A stretch of DNA of 64,000 nt, from NCBI RefSeq assembly GCF_024808665.1, contig NZ_JANUBZ010000004.1, positions 336,428-400,427 of the forward strand, given 5' to 3'. Made by a program: the position numbers and the translations under genes. Positions 45,550-55,979 of this stretch are shown here, piece after piece. Under the pieces are notes generated by a model. That model was not told the DNA's origin, made no database searches, and saw nothing but the letters and a program-made list of their open reading frames with translations. The first letter of the stretch is position 1. Each line of letters opens with the position of its first letter. The DNA is from Mucilaginibacter empetricola (GTDB taxonomy: Bacteria; Bacteroidota; Bacteroidia; Sphingobacteriales; Sphingobacteriaceae).

Positions 45550-46470
45550 TCAGCTTACAAACTCATATAGCTTATAAAAATCATCACCCTTACCATTGGT
45601 GCAGCAAAGCCAGTCTTGTTGCGCAACCTGCGGCGAGCAGGGGCCATAAGTAAAAATTCTGATTGTTCGTTGTGTAGATTTTTTTTGCAACAGCTGCAAT
45701 ACTTCTTGTAGTATGCCGCCTTTAAAGGGCGTGTACATAAAAAATACAGTTCCTATGGAATAATCTGCCTGGCGCGCATCAGTATTTACAAATTCAACAT
45801 TTTGCAGGTTTAACTGCGAAGCGCAGGCTTGCGCCAAAGTGCAGTAGGCAGGTTCAAACTCAATTCCCCTGGTTGCAATGCCACTAATTAAATTAACCAG
45901 AATGGCTACCTGACCCGGGCCGGAGCCCAAATCAACAAAAACATCATCCTGACTAAAGTTCCCTTTGGTCGCCATTTCGAAAACAACCCTTGCCGGTGTT
46001 TTTTGGTAGAATACCATTTCGGGCTCCAGATCTACAGTGGTGGCGGCATCACCACCATCGTTCAGCAGGCCATTTATAAAAACATCCAGATTATCATAGC
46101 CGATTTTGTTTAGATCATCGGTGTCAATAACCTGAGCACCAAAATAGCCGCCTATCATTTCTGTAAAATAGGCATTCTTATACCTACCGGCAGCTATGTT
46201 TTTCCGAAGCTGTTTAAATAGGTTGATATTAATTGTCTCCAGCGTGTGCTTTACTTCTTCCGCACGTATTTTTAATGAAGAGAGGTTTTCAGAGGATGGG
46301 GTATTTTCCAGTAAACCATCGAGACGATCAATTATATGAAAGTCGATAAAATCAACTGCATCTGTGCGGCTATTGAAGTTTGTTTCTTCATAAAGGGCGA
46401 GGTTTTCTTCAATCGCTTCAATGTCGGATTGTATTTCAGCAGTAACAGCCAGGAGTTCAAAATGCATCAT
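45550..46470 (-). CDS. Class I SAM-dependent methyltransferase
   Basis: From the ATG at 46468-46470 (MMHFELLAVTAEI) the product has 306 residues. An N-terminal helical region (1-180) precedes a Rossmann methyltransferase domain with motif I VFVDLGSGPGQVAILV, motif II RGIEFEPAYC and TVFFMYTPFKGGIL. The SAM-binding GxGxG is intact. No substrate can be named. A TTG start six codons upstream is less likely. Confidence 0.85.
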   Translation of the reverse strand: MMHFELLAVTAEIQSDIEAIEENLALYEETNFNSRTDAVDFIDFHIIDRLDGLLENTPSSENLSSLKIRAEEVKHTLETININLFKQLRKNIAAGRYKNAYFTEMIGGYFGAQVIDTDDLNKIGYDNLDVFINGLLNDGGDAATTVDLEPEMVFYQKTPARVVFEMATKGNFSQDDVFVDLGSGPGQVAILVNLISGIATRGIEFEPAYCTLAQACASQLNLQNVEFVNTDARQADYSIGTVFFMYTPFKGGILQEVLQLLQKKSTQRTIRIFTYGPCSPQVAQQDWLCCTNGKGDDFYKLYEFVS

Positions 46471-46554
46471 TGGTAAATATAGGGTCAAATTTATTAAGCC
46501 TGATAATGATAGATTGGAAAAGCTTATTTTTGATATAAAAAACAGATCTACACT

Positions 46555-47376
46555 ATGAAAAAGACCATTTTTATTACCGGTGCTTCCACCGGTATTGGTA
46601 AGGCGACGGCCTTATTTTTTGCCGCTAAAGGCTGGCAGATAGCGGCAACTATGCGTAATACAGCAGGGCATGACGATCTGCGGAGTAATCCCGACATAAA
46701 ACTTTACGCATTAGATGTTACAGATGTAGGTAGCGTCCACAATGTAGTTAAAGCCGCTGTTGCAGATTTTGGTGCTATTGATGTATTGTTAAACAATGCA
46801 GGCTATGGCCTGGTGGGGCCATTGGAAACTGCCAGCGCCGATACCGTGTTGAAGCAATTTGATACTAATCTTTTTGGTGTGATCCGTACTATACAGGAAG
46901 TTTTGCCGGTAATGAAAAAGCAGAAACACGGCGTAATTATTAATATTACCTCTATAGGCGGCTTAGTTGCCTTTCCTTTTAATTCATTGTATCACGCCAC
47001 TAAGTTTGGGTTAGACGGACTTTCTGAATCATTGAAATATGAGCTTAAGCCCTTTGGTATCCAGATGAAGGTGGTGGCTCCAGGCGGTGTAATAACCGAT
47101 TTTGCAGGACGATCTTTGCATACCACCATACCAGCCGGGCAAAAAACCGACTATGATAACGACGTGGCTAAAGTATGGGCTGCTTTTGAAGGCGGCGCAG
47201 CTAATTATTCAACAGCTGAGTTAATTGCGGAGATCATATATAATGCAGCAACAGATGGTACCGATCGTTTGCGTTACCTGGCGGGGAAAGATGCAGAAGC
47301 TCTTTACGCAGCCTGGAAACAAATGGACAATGAATCATTTTTCAACATGGTGAACGAGCGTTTCGGCCTGGCTTAA
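46555..47376 (+). CDS. Short-chain dehydrogenase/reductase (SDR)
   Basis: A 273-residue classical SDR: TIFITGASTGIGKATALFF, ALDVTDVGSV, NNAGYGLVG, INITSIGGLVAFPF (catalytic Ser) and LYHATKFGLDG (Tyr-xxx-Lys). It diverges from the methyltransferase gene and ends at a strong terminator. Only moderately similar to the SDR at 41150. Substrate unknown. Confidence 0.92.
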   Translation: MKKTIFITGASTGIGKATALFFAAKGWQIAATMRNTAGHDDLRSNPDIKLYALDVTDVGSVHNVVKAAVADFGAIDVLLNNAGYGLVGPLETASADTVLKQFDTNLFGVIRTIQEVLPVMKKQKHGVIINITSIGGLVAFPFNSLYHATKFGLDGLSESLKYELKPFGIQMKVVAPGGVITDFAGRSLHTTIPAGQKTDYDNDVAKVWAAFEGGAANYSTAELIAEIIYNAATDGTDRLRYLAGKDAEALYAAWKQMDNESFFNMVNERFGLA

Positions 47377-47986
47377 AAGTAATTCAACTTTATTTAAGAG
47401 TCATCATTCAAAAATGATGACTCTTAAATCTTGTTATGAAGAGACTACAGAGAGGCTCTGTGAGGACGAATATGTTGAATATTAAATAATGGGGAGTATT
47501 TTCCACATTTTGAAAAAGTTGTCTGTTTTACGATGTAGTAAATGAAATGCTTTTGTGTTTTGAACTACTGTTATTTACGACAAATAACTGGTCATTTGGA
47601 ACAGTAAATCAAAAGCTGTGGAAATTGAAATAAAAGAATTTTTATCTGGTGGATTGTTGCTAAAATAAGTTATACAACTTGTGGGAGTATTGACTTTTTA
47701 GAGTGTGATTAATTATTAATTAATCATCATAAAGATTACTTATCACAGAAAATTGATAACTAATAATTTAAATTTTTGATCGGGTTCTTATAAATGAGAG
47801 CTCGTGAAAATTGGAACATATTGCTATTATATGCATGCCGTCGATTAACAGATGTATAAAAAAATAAATGTCATTATTTCTTGATATTTCATTGTTTATT
47901 AGTAATTTAAATTAATGGCAGGGTTTTTATATATTCAATATGAATAGGGGGAATTATCTGTCAGTATGATTTTAAAAACTACTACT
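47377..47986. other. Gene-free region with one terminator
   Basis: About 610 bases. A terminator lies at its left end (listed separately). The rest (47433-47986) is AT-rich and repetitive at low level; no gene or structured RNA could be supported. Confidence 0.4.
47393..47432 (+). terminator. Terminator after the SDR gene
   Basis: TTTAAGAGTCATCATT (47393-47408) and AATGATGACTCTTAAA (47413-47428) form a perfect 16-base-pair stem with a CAAA loop, 17 bases after the stop codon. The tail is short (TCTTGTT). Confidence 0.8.
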
Positions 47987-48301
47987 ATGAATAATGAAAT
48001 ATATTATAAAAGAAAGCTCAATTCTTTGATGACAAAGAGAGTAATTGAGTTACAGAGTAAAGGCTTTGATTATGATTTTATCTTATTAAGCAATAATTGC
48101 CTAATGTGCCTTCAAAGCAGCACTACCTTTTCTTTTCAGTCGTTTTTTGTAATGCTTGTTGATCAGGTTTATGACAATTTGAGCGAGTCATATAAATATA
48201 TTCATGCTATAGAAACAGTAAGCGGTGAAAAGGGAGTGCTGTTAACAGAAAACATAGTCAACCCATTAGCATATCAATCCGCCTTACAGGTAGTCAATTA
48301 A
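47987..48301 (+). CDS. Small protein of unknown function
   Basis: From the ATG at 47987 (MNNEIYYKRKLNSLM) the frame has 104 residues; an upstream ATG at 47966 would add seven. It has no signal peptide or recognised family. Composition is ordinary, with Tyr/Phe-rich stretches (SFQSFFVMLVDQVYDNL). A long AT-rich region precedes it, so this is a lone gene of uncertain status. Confidence 0.5.
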   Translation: MNNEIYYKRKLNSLMTKRVIELQSKGFDYDFILLSNNCLMCLQSSTTFSFQSFFVMLVDQVYDNLSESYKYIHAIETVSGEKGVLLTENIVNPLAYQSALQVVN

Positions 48302-48513
48302 AATAAGGTCATTTTATATCATTTCACTTTACCCGGAAGCTTTCACTTTACCCCCCATTACAAAATCTTGATTTAAGATTAGTTAACATATTGTCTACCA
48401 AAACTTCATGTGTTTTATACAATACATCGCCCTGAATTCTTTAAAAATTAGTAATTTTGCTTATCTTTTCTAATCGAGATAATGGTACCGGTAAATGACT
48501 AATAACTAATTGA

Positions 48514-49992
48514 ATGAGTATTATTCACAATAAAGATATTGGAACAAAACAAAAAGCACTTGCCATTAATCTCAACCCCGAAATATATGGCTCATTTGCT
48601 GAAATTGGTGCGGGGCAGGATGTAGCAGCCAATTTTTTCAAGGCGGGTGCGTCATCGGGTACTATTGCAAAAACTATGTCGGCCTATGATATGGTGGTAT
48701 CTGATGCTATTTACGGCACACTTAAAGTACGTCGTTATGTAAGCGAACCCCGGTTAATAGCCATGCTCGATCACGAATATGGTTTGTTGGTAGAGCGTTT
48801 GGCAAGCCAACGTGGCGATTCAACCACCTTTTTTGCATTTTCTGATACGGTTTCGGCACTTAACTATCATAAAACCAACGAAGGTCATGGATGGATGGGG
48901 GTGCGTTTTCAGGTGGAGCCTAATGGAGAGTTTAACGATGTTGTATTACACTTTAAATTATTGGATAACGATAATAATTTACAGCAACAGGTTGTGGGTG
49001 TATTAGGTGTAAATTTGATATACGCTTGTTTTAATTATCATGAAAATCCACCAATATTTTTGCTCTCATTGATGGATGAACTGTCAAATGATCGTATTCA
49101 GATAGATATGATTCGTTTTGATGGGCCTGATTTTAAGAAGGTTGATAACCGCCTGATGAGTTTGCATTTGGTGAAATATGGATTTTCTGATGCGGCAGTT
49201 TTTGGCCCCGATGGCAAGAACCTGCAACCTTCTGAAGCTTTATATAAAAAACACGCAGTGGTAGTACGCGGACGTTTTCGTCCTATAATTAATGTGCACC
49301 TGGATATGCTTAACACCGGCGTTAAGCAGTTTATGGCAGAACCGGATGTTGATGAAACAAATGTAGTGGTGATAACTGAACTCACCCTGCAATCGTTAAA
49401 GGAAAGAAATGCTGATCTCAATGCTGAAATTGATGAAAAGGATTTTCTTGATCGGGTGGATATTCTTTGTTCGCTTGGCCAAACGGTATTGATATCTGAT
49501 TTTCATGAATATTATAAGCTGGTGGCCTACCTGTCAAAAATCACCAAATTAAAACTAGGCGTGGTTTTGGGGTATCCCAACCTTGAATATATTTTTTCTG
49601 AAGAACATTATAAAGACCTGCCCGGCGGTATTCTGGAGTCTTTTGCCACTTTATTTAGCCGTAAGGTGAAGTTGTTTATTTATCCGACTTTAAGAGACGG
49701 CGTAATATGGAATTGCCTCCGCTTTTATCCACCACCTCATTTGATTGATCTCTACCGGTACCTGATTGCTAATAATAAGATAGAGGACATTCATCACTAC
49801 AACGAAAAAAACCTGAGCGTACAAACGGACAAGGTACTACAGCTCATAAAACAAGGCGCAAATGGCTGGGAAGAGTACGTACCTGTTGAAGTTGCTGCGA
49901 TGATAAAAGAACGTTGCCTGTTCGGTTATGCATGCGATATAGTAAGCCCAAAAACACACGAGGAACCTGCCCAGGAAAGTAAAACAAAATAA
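48514..49992 (+). CDS. Conserved protein of unknown function (FAEIGAGQDVA family)
   Basis: A 492-residue soluble protein with the highly conserved start NLNPEIYGSFAEIGAGQDVA, then GASSGTIAKTMSAYDMVVSD and RLIAMLDHEYGLL. The family is widespread in Bacteroidota; from memory its members are often mislabelled as TonB-dependent receptor or nicotinate-nucleotide adenylyltransferase, but no barrel or nucleotidyltransferase motif is visible here. No signal peptide. The stop overlaps the start of the DinB gene (TAATG), so the two are translationally coupled. Confidence 0.85.
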   Translation: MSIIHNKDIGTKQKALAINLNPEIYGSFAEIGAGQDVAANFFKAGASSGTIAKTMSAYDMVVSDAIYGTLKVRRYVSEPRLIAMLDHEYGLLVERLASQRGDSTTFFAFSDTVSALNYHKTNEGHGWMGVRFQVEPNGEFNDVVLHFKLLDNDNNLQQQVVGVLGVNLIYACFNYHENPPIFLLSLMDELSNDRIQIDMIRFDGPDFKKVDNRLMSLHLVKYGFSDAAVFGPDGKNLQPSEALYKKHAVVVRGRFRPIINVHLDMLNTGVKQFMAEPDVDETNVVVITELTLQSLKERNADLNAEIDEKDFLDRVDILCSLGQTVLISDFHEYYKLVAYLSKITKLKLGVVLGYPNLEYIFSEEHYKDLPGGILESFATLFSRKVKLFIYPTLRDGVIWNCLRFYPPPHLIDLYRYLIANNKIEDIHHYNEKNLSVQTDKVLQLIKQGANGWEEYVPVEVAAMIKERCLFGYACDIVSPKTHEEPAQESKTK

Positions 49993-50486
49993 TGATAGAT
50001 CAGCAAAAAGTATTTGTTCAGATAGCCTTAAATAATTGGAATTTGCAGATTTCAAGAGCCGACAAGGTGTTTAACAGTTATAACGATAACGATTTTTTTA
50101 AAGAGGTAGCACCCAACAAAAACCGTATAATCTATTTATACGGTCATTTAGCAATTTACCACGACTTATTAAAAGAGACTTTAGGTATTGGATCGAGTAA
50201 GTATTCGAGTCTGGTGCCAATTTTTCTTCAGCATCCTGATAGCCCCGATGCTGAAATGCCATCTGTTGGAGAACTAAAGGCATTGTGGGCCGATGTTCAT
50301 AACGAATTGAATACGCTTTTTATCAATTTACCTATAGAAGAGTGGTTTAAACGTCATAACGCCATGACCAATGCTGATTTTGAAATAGATCCAACACGCA
50401 ACCGATTAAGTGTTTTAATTAACCGGGGCAACCATGTGGCTTATCACCTTGGTCAGGTTGCTTTACTTAAGCCCGAAATTGATTAA
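49992..50486 (+). CDS. DinB-family protein
   Basis: A 164-residue four-helix-bundle protein of the DinB/YfiT type. Candidate metal ligands are His in YLYGHLAIYHDLL and HVAYHLGQVALL, matching the usual three-His site. Members include bacillithiol transferases and other metal-dependent thiol enzymes; the substrate here is unknown. Overlapping start with the preceding gene suggests joint expression. Confidence 0.85.
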   Translation: MIDQQKVFVQIALNNWNLQISRADKVFNSYNDNDFFKEVAPNKNRIIYLYGHLAIYHDLLKETLGIGSSKYSSLVPIFLQHPDSPDAEMPSVGELKALWADVHNELNTLFINLPIEEWFKRHNAMTNADFEIDPTRNRLSVLINRGNHVAYHLGQVALLKPEID

Positions 50487-50506
50487 GCCAAACTAAAATG
50501 GATATT

Positions 50507-50544
50507 AAACACAAAATCCCGAAACTTTTCGGGATTTTGTGTTT
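50507..50544. terminator. Bidirectional terminator
   Basis: AAACACAAAATCCCGAAA (50507-50524) is perfectly complementary to TTTCGGGATTTTGTGTTT (50527-50544), with GC-rich core CCCG/CGGG and T or A runs on both sides. It separates the convergent DinB and phosphohexomutase genes. Confidence 0.88.
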
Positions 50545-50560
50545 AATAGTACGTTAAAAC

Positions 50561-52297
50561 TTAAACGCCCAGATCCTGCATAACGGATGCAACTTTTAAA
50601 TCAAGCTTTTTATCCGTTTCATAATATGCTTCTTTATTGGCAAGTTTTCCATTAACACTGCAATAAAATTTAATTTTAGGCTCAGTACCTGATGGGCGGG
50701 CAGATACAATGCTGCCATCCGCTGTAATGAATTGTAAAACGTCTGATTTTGGCAAAGCCAAAGGAGTAGTTTTATTTGACACTAAATCGGTTTCAATACC
50801 TTTTTCATAATCTTTAAGCGTTATCACTTTCGATCCGCCTAATGAAACAGGAGGATTAGTCCTGAATTTCTCCATCATTTCTTTTATTTCTTCGGCGCCG
50901 GTTTTGCCTTTTTTGGTAAGCGATATCAATTTCTCTTTGTAAAAGCCATATTGTACATAGGTGTCAATCAGTGCTTCAAATAAGCTGCTTCCCTTATCTT
51001 TATAAAACGCGGTCATTTCTGCAATAAAAGCGCTGGATATTACCGCATCTTTATCTCTAACCAGCTCGCCAATCAAGTAACCATAGCTTTCTTCGCCGCC
51101 GCCGATAAAAGTTTGTTTGCCTTCAAACTGAGTCATTAGTTCCCCAATATATTTAAAGCCGGTTAAGGTGTTGTAAAATTTCACATTTTTGGCTTTGGCT
51201 ATTTCCTCAATCAGGTTGGTGGTAACTATTGTTTTAACAATATATTCTTTTCCTGTTAGCTTGCCACTTTCCTGCCACGCGGTTAATAGGTAATTAATCA
51301 ACATAGCACCAGTTTGATTGCCGTTAAGCAAAATAAACTCGTTTTCTGTGTTTTTTACAGCAATGCCAACGCGGTCGGCATCTGGGTCGGTGGCTAAAAC
51401 GAGGTCAGCATCTAGTTCGCTGGCTTTCTTTAGGGCAAGCGTAAGGGCCTCTTTTTCTTCGGGGTTAGGGTAAACTACCGTTGGAAAATTACCGTCGGGT
51501 TTGCTTTGCTCATCCACCAGAATTACATTTTCAAAGCCAAATTGTTTTAATGCCTGTGGCACCAGTGTAATACCGGTTCCATGAATAGGTGAATAAACTA
51601 TTTTTAAATCTTTCTGGCGCTTTATAGCATCTTTTGATACCGAAAGCGCTGTTATTTTATCAAGATAAAGTTTGTCAATTTCTTCGCCAATTAATTCGAT
51701 ATTGCTCTCAACGCGGTTAAAATTTATATCGTCAACGCTAGCAATCGCTGCCACTTCATCCATTACAGCCTTGTCTTCCGGAGAAACAAACTGTCCGCCA
51801 TCGGCTCCATAGGCTTTATATCCGTTGTATTCTTTGGGATTGTGTGACGCAGTGAGCATAACGCCGCTTTTGCAACCCAAATGCCTTATGGCAAACGATA
51901 ATTCGGGTGTAGGGCGAAGCTCTTTAAAGAAATAAACGTAAATGTCATTTGCAGAAAAAACCTCGGCCGTGATGCGGGCAAATAAATCAGAATTATTCCG
52001 ACTATCATGAGCAATGGCTACTTTTACTTTTTGCCCCGGATATGTCTTTTTTAGATGATTACATAATCCTTGTGTTGCTGCTCCAATAGTGTATTTATTT
52101 ATACGGTTTGAGCCAGGGCCCATCGTTCCTCTAAGGCCACCGGTACCAAATTCAAGATCACGGTAAAAAGAATCTGTTAATTCAGTATATGATTGGCTAT
52201 CAATTAGTTTTTGAATTTCTTTTTTGATATCAGCATCGTAATTGCCATTAAGCCACGTGTTTGCTTTTTGTAGAATGATAGGATCGATGGTTTGCAT
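50561..52297 (-). CDS. Phosphohexomutase (phosphoglucomutase/phosphomannomutase)
   Basis: A 578-residue alpha-D-phosphohexomutase interconverting hexose 1- and 6-phosphates. All motifs are intact: GTGGLRGTMGPGSNRIN, phosphoserine loop MLTASHNPKEYNGYK with Ser151, metal site ATDPDADRVGIAV, sugar-binding GGGEESYGYL and phosphate-binding SARPSGTEPKIKFY. The size and the GGGEES form are those of Bacteroidota phospho-sugar mutases. Single gene. Confidence 0.96.
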   Translation of the reverse strand: MQTIDPIILQKANTWLNGNYDADIKKEIQKLIDSQSYTELTDSFYRDLEFGTGGLRGTMGPGSNRINKYTIGAATQGLCNHLKKTYPGQKVKVAIAHDSRNNSDLFARITAEVFSANDIYVYFFKELRPTPELSFAIRHLGCKSGVMLTASHNPKEYNGYKAYGADGGQFVSPEDKAVMDEVAAIASVDDINFNRVESNIELIGEEIDKLYLDKITALSVSKDAIKRQKDLKIVYSPIHGTGITLVPQALKQFGFENVILVDEQSKPDGNFPTVVYPNPEEKEALTLALKKASELDADLVLATDPDADRVGIAVKNTENEFILLNGNQTGAMLINYLLTAWQESGKLTGKEYIVKTIVTTNLIEEIAKAKNVKFYNTLTGFKYIGELMTQFEGKQTFIGGGEESYGYLIGELVRDKDAVISSAFIAEMTAFYKDKGSSLFEALIDTYVQYGFYKEKLISLTKKGKTGAEEIKEMMEKFRTNPPVSLGGSKVITLKDYEKGIETDLVSNKTTPLALPKSDVLQFITADGSIVSARPSGTEPKIKFYCSVNGKLANKEAYYETDKKLDLKVASVMQDLGV

Positions 52298-52868
52298 ATG
52301 GGATATTTATATTTTCGATAAATTGGTATAACAATTTAAAATCAAATATGGCAATAAAAAAAGAATTACTGCAAATTGTCGGCACATGATTTGAGTTACA
52401 TTTCTTAATGCAAAAAATAAATAAAAATAACTATTGATTAACATTGTGATTTTAATTGATTGAATTATAAATCAATGACTTGTTTTTCGATAATTTTACC
52501 ATAATGATGATTTGTTGCTTGCAGATCAAGGAAATCTTTTAACACTCGCGCAATCTGCAATCCATAAAAATACTAATTGGGCTTAATCTATTATATATTA
52601 TAAAAAGGTTATTTAATATTTGATAATCAATATAATAAAGCTTTTATACTTAAAAGGGTATATATACGGTCAACAATATTTTAAAGCTTTTCGTATAATC
52701 TGTTAAGATTAGTAAATTAAAAATTCTTTCTTTTAGGTTGATATTTTATCAGCCATTAATATGTTTTTACAAATACTATCTTCCATTTAGATGAGTAGGG
52801 CAGGTGTATAAAATCAATTTATACCCGTGTTTAAGGTCTGAATATAATGCTATCTTAATTGTAAACAT
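52298..52868 (+). promoter_or_regulatory. AT-rich region upstream of the LanB gene
   Basis: A 571-base AT-rich region between the diverging phosphohexomutase and LanB genes. It must contain both promoters. I searched it for a small precursor peptide in either strand and found none, and no clear -7/-33 pair. Confidence 0.3.
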
Positions 52869-55800
52869 ATGCTCAATATCTGTTTTAGCCCTTACCTCTT
52901 TCTGAGAACGCCAGCCCTGAGTTATCAGAACTATAATACCCCTGCGCTAGAAAAATTACTTAAAACACAGTTTTTTCAGGTTGCTATTTTTTTTGCAAGT
53001 GAGAGCTTATATACCGAATTAAAAAGATTTGATTTTGACTATCAGTTGCTTGATAATAAAGTAAAGTTAAGTCTGAAAAAATATTTTAACAGGATGTGTT
53101 ACCGACCTACGCCCTTTGGAATGTTTTCGGCTTTCAGCTCACTTAGATGGGACTTATTGAATGGCAGTTCAGATTGTATTTTAGATAACGACAGGCAAAT
53201 TTATATTAATCCTGATTTTCAGTTCTCAGTTGATGTAGCGAGGGAGATGGAGAAGTCGGGCTGCTTTACAAATATCAAATATTACTCAAATAATTCTATT
53301 TATACCACTAAGCGCGAAAAACGGTATTTAACCAATGGCTTTAATAATAACCCCAAAAAAACCGACTTTTTAATTGTGTCTTATCAGGCAGATAGCTTAT
53401 TAAATAAACTCATAAACTTTTGCAAAACAGGAAAAACAAAAGAAGAAATTATTGCCTGGTTAAAAGGTTTTATTGATCAGGAAGATGAAATTGAAGAATA
53501 TACCAATGATTTGATTGAAGCGGGTTTATTAATACCGGAGTTATATCCTAACATGACCGGAGAGAAGTTTTTTAACAGATTGGCCAAAATTGCCAGCGAA
53601 ACGGATAAAAAATGTAAACTGGCCGATGATATTATCACTTACAATAAAATGGTAGATGATATAAAGGACGCAAATGACGTGAATATAAAAGGCCTGGCCG
53701 AAAATGATTTGTATAGCTTGTTAAAAAAGGAAATCAAATCGATGTTTTATGTAGGTTATGAAATAAAAACAAAGTCGGTGATAGAAAAAAAATATCAACA
53801 ACAAATTAAAGACGGCTTAATATGCCTGGATAAGCTAGCTCTTGATCATTCCCCTAAAACCTTAAATACCTTTAGAAATAAATTCAAATCGAAGTTTGAA
53901 GATCAGGAGATTCCCGTTTTACAGGCTTTAGATAGGGAAACAGGCGTTGGATATGATGGATCCGAAGCTAGCCTTGTTACCAGCGAATTACTCGATGGTA
54001 TTCAGCTAAACCTACGATCAAACACCTTAAATTTTAACTGGACCCCCGTTCATGAGTTTTTTTTATCCCGGCTTTCAAAAAATGCGGATAATGATTGTAT
54101 CATAATAACTGATAAAGAACTAGACAAGATTCAAACACAGTCTGAATTGATGATTCCGCCAAGTTTTTCGGTGATCTTTAGAGTATTTGAAAATAAAGTA
54201 TGGATTGAACAGGCGGGGGGATGCACCGCAACATCATTACTAGGCAGGTTTACATTGTTCAATAAAAACATAGGTGAAGAGGTACGTCATATTGCCAGTG
54301 ACGAAGAGAAGCTTAATGAAGATGTAATATTTGCTGAAATATCGTGCTTTAATGATGAGCATGGCGCCAACATTAATTCAAATGCCGGGATTCGCGAATA
54401 TGAAATCCCGATAGGCGCTCACTCAACCTTAAACAGAGACAAAATAATTGATCTTTCTGATATTATGTTATCAGTGGTTGATGATAAAATTATACTTCGA
54501 TCTAAAAAGCTAAATAAAATAATTATTCCCAGGCTTAGTTCTGCCTATAACTACGCGAGGAGCGAACTTTCCATATTCAGATTTTTATGCGATTTGCAGT
54601 ATCAGGGTTTGCAGGGCAATTACTCGTTCGATTTAAAGTCTTTACTACCCGGCCTGAATTTTTATCCACGTGTTGAATATAAAAGCTGCATTATTTTTCC
54701 GTGCACCTGGATTTTAAGCAGCGATGAAATAGCAGAAATAACACACGACGGCGAACTGAAAAATAATTTCGATAAATTAAGCAAAAAAATAGGCCTTAAA
54801 AAGCAATTTGCGCTTACGGAGGGAGACAATCAGCTCATGTTTGATCAAAACGATGCTGACTCCATCAGCACATTTATTAAGAGTATTAAGAATAAAAGAT
54901 CGGTTGTTTTACAAGAGGTTTTTTTTGATGAAGAATCTATTGTTAAAAACCAAGCTGGAGAATCTTTTACCGGGCAATTTATAGCTTCGGTATTTTCAAA
55001 TGAGACAACTTACCACCAAAGTGTATTTTCTACTCTAAATTCAAAACGAAATAAGGTTAAACGAATTTACCTTCCCGGCGACGAATGGGTATATTTTAAG
55101 TTGTATTGTCATCCTTCAATTTCCAATAGTTTGTTAACCAAAAATATCAGCGTTATAATAAATCATTTAAAAAAACAGAATAAACTTAAAGGCTGGTATT
55201 TTATAAGATATGCTGACACGGAACATCACCTACGAATACGGATACAAACTAAACATGAAAATGTAACTGAAATTGTGCAATATTTTGAAAAAAAAATGCG
55301 CGGTTATGTTGAGGATGGCAGTTTAAATAATTTAATACTGGATACTTATAAAAGAGAGTTAGAACGATATGGATTTGATAAAATTGAATTCGCAGAAAAA
55401 ATATTTCAGGCAAGCAGCGAGCTTGTTGTTAACTATTTGAAAAATATTTCGAAAGACATAGAGGTGGATTTTTCCGAATTACATTTAGCTTTAGTTTCAG
55501 TTGACGCTTTACTTAATATATTTTTCAGGGAAAATCCGGGTAAAATGTATGTTGTTAAAAGCCTTCACGAAAGAATGAAGCATGAGTTCGAGAGCAGTAA
55601 ACAAGTGAAATTTCAATTGGATACTAAATATCGCGAGTATTCATTATTTATAAACAACCTGCAAACTAATAGAAGTGCCATAATTGATCTCGCTGGGAAA
55701 AGAGAGTTTGCTGTTTTTGAAAAAGAGCTTACCGAGTTAAAATTGAACTTTGCATGGCATCTGCAAAACGATTTGCTGAAACTTTTGGGTGATCTGATCC

Positions 55801-55979
55801 ACATGCATTTAAACAGGTTGTTTAACGAAAAACAACGCAAGCACGAATTTATAATTTACTATTTGTTATATAAATATTATCAATCTTTAGAAGCAAGGAG
55901 GGAAAAGGAATCGTTTTCAACCACGTCCGCTTCTAAGCGTTTTAGTGTTAACAATGTTAAGGAAGCTGTCTTTAAATGA
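52869..55979 (+). CDS. LanB-type lantibiotic dehydratase, full length
   Basis: A 1036-residue enzyme of the family that dehydrates Ser/Thr in peptides using glutamyl-tRNA. The N-terminal glutamylation domain (about 1-700) starts with PYLFLRTPALSYQ and has YRPTPFGMFSAFSSL (about 77-92). The C-terminal elimination domain (SpaB_C/thiopeptide type, about 727-1010) has DEWVYFKLYCHPS, GWYFIRYADTEHHLRIRI and YKRELERYGFDKIEFAEKIF. Both halves are in one chain, so glutamylation and elimination could both occur. No LanC or transporter gene is near. Its 3' end overlaps the convergent LytTR gene by 63 bases. Confidence 0.93.
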   Translation: MLNICFSPYLFLRTPALSYQNYNTPALEKLLKTQFFQVAIFFASESLYTELKRFDFDYQLLDNKVKLSLKKYFNRMCYRPTPFGMFSAFSSLRWDLLNGSSDCILDNDRQIYINPDFQFSVDVAREMEKSGCFTNIKYYSNNSIYTTKREKRYLTNGFNNNPKKTDFLIVSYQADSLLNKLINFCKTGKTKEEIIAWLKGFIDQEDEIEEYTNDLIEAGLLIPELYPNMTGEKFFNRLAKIASETDKKCKLADDIITYNKMVDDIKDANDVNIKGLAENDLYSLLKKEIKSMFYVGYEIKTKSVIEKKYQQQIKDGLICLDKLALDHSPKTLNTFRNKFKSKFEDQEIPVLQALDRETGVGYDGSEASLVTSELLDGIQLNLRSNTLNFNWTPVHEFFLSRLSKNADNDCIIITDKELDKIQTQSELMIPPSFSVIFRVFENKVWIEQAGGCTATSLLGRFTLFNKNIGEEVRHIASDEEKLNEDVIFAEISCFNDEHGANINSNAGIREYEIPIGAHSTLNRDKIIDLSDIMLSVVDDKIILRSKKLNKIIIPRLSSAYNYARSELSIFRFLCDLQYQGLQGNYSFDLKSLLPGLNFYPRVEYKSCIIFPCTWILSSDEIAEITHDGELKNNFDKLSKKIGLKKQFALTEGDNQLMFDQNDADSISTFIKSIKNKRSVVLQEVFFDEESIVKNQAGESFTGQFIASVFSNETTYHQSVFSTLNSKRNKVKRIYLPGDEWVYFKLYCHPSISNSLLTKNISVIINHLKKQNKLKGWYFIRYADTEHHLRIRIQTKHENVTEIVQYFEKKMRGYVEDGSLNNLILDTYKRELERYGFDKIEFAEKIFQASSELVVNYLKNISKDIEVDFSELHLALVSVDALLNIFFRENPGKMYVVKSLHERMKHEFESSKQVKFQLDTKYREYSLFINNLQTNRSAIIDLAGKREFAVFEKELTELKLNFAWHLQNDLLKLLGDLIHMHLNRLFNEKQRKHEFIIYYLLYKYYQSLEARREKESFSTTSASKRFSVNNVKEAVFK

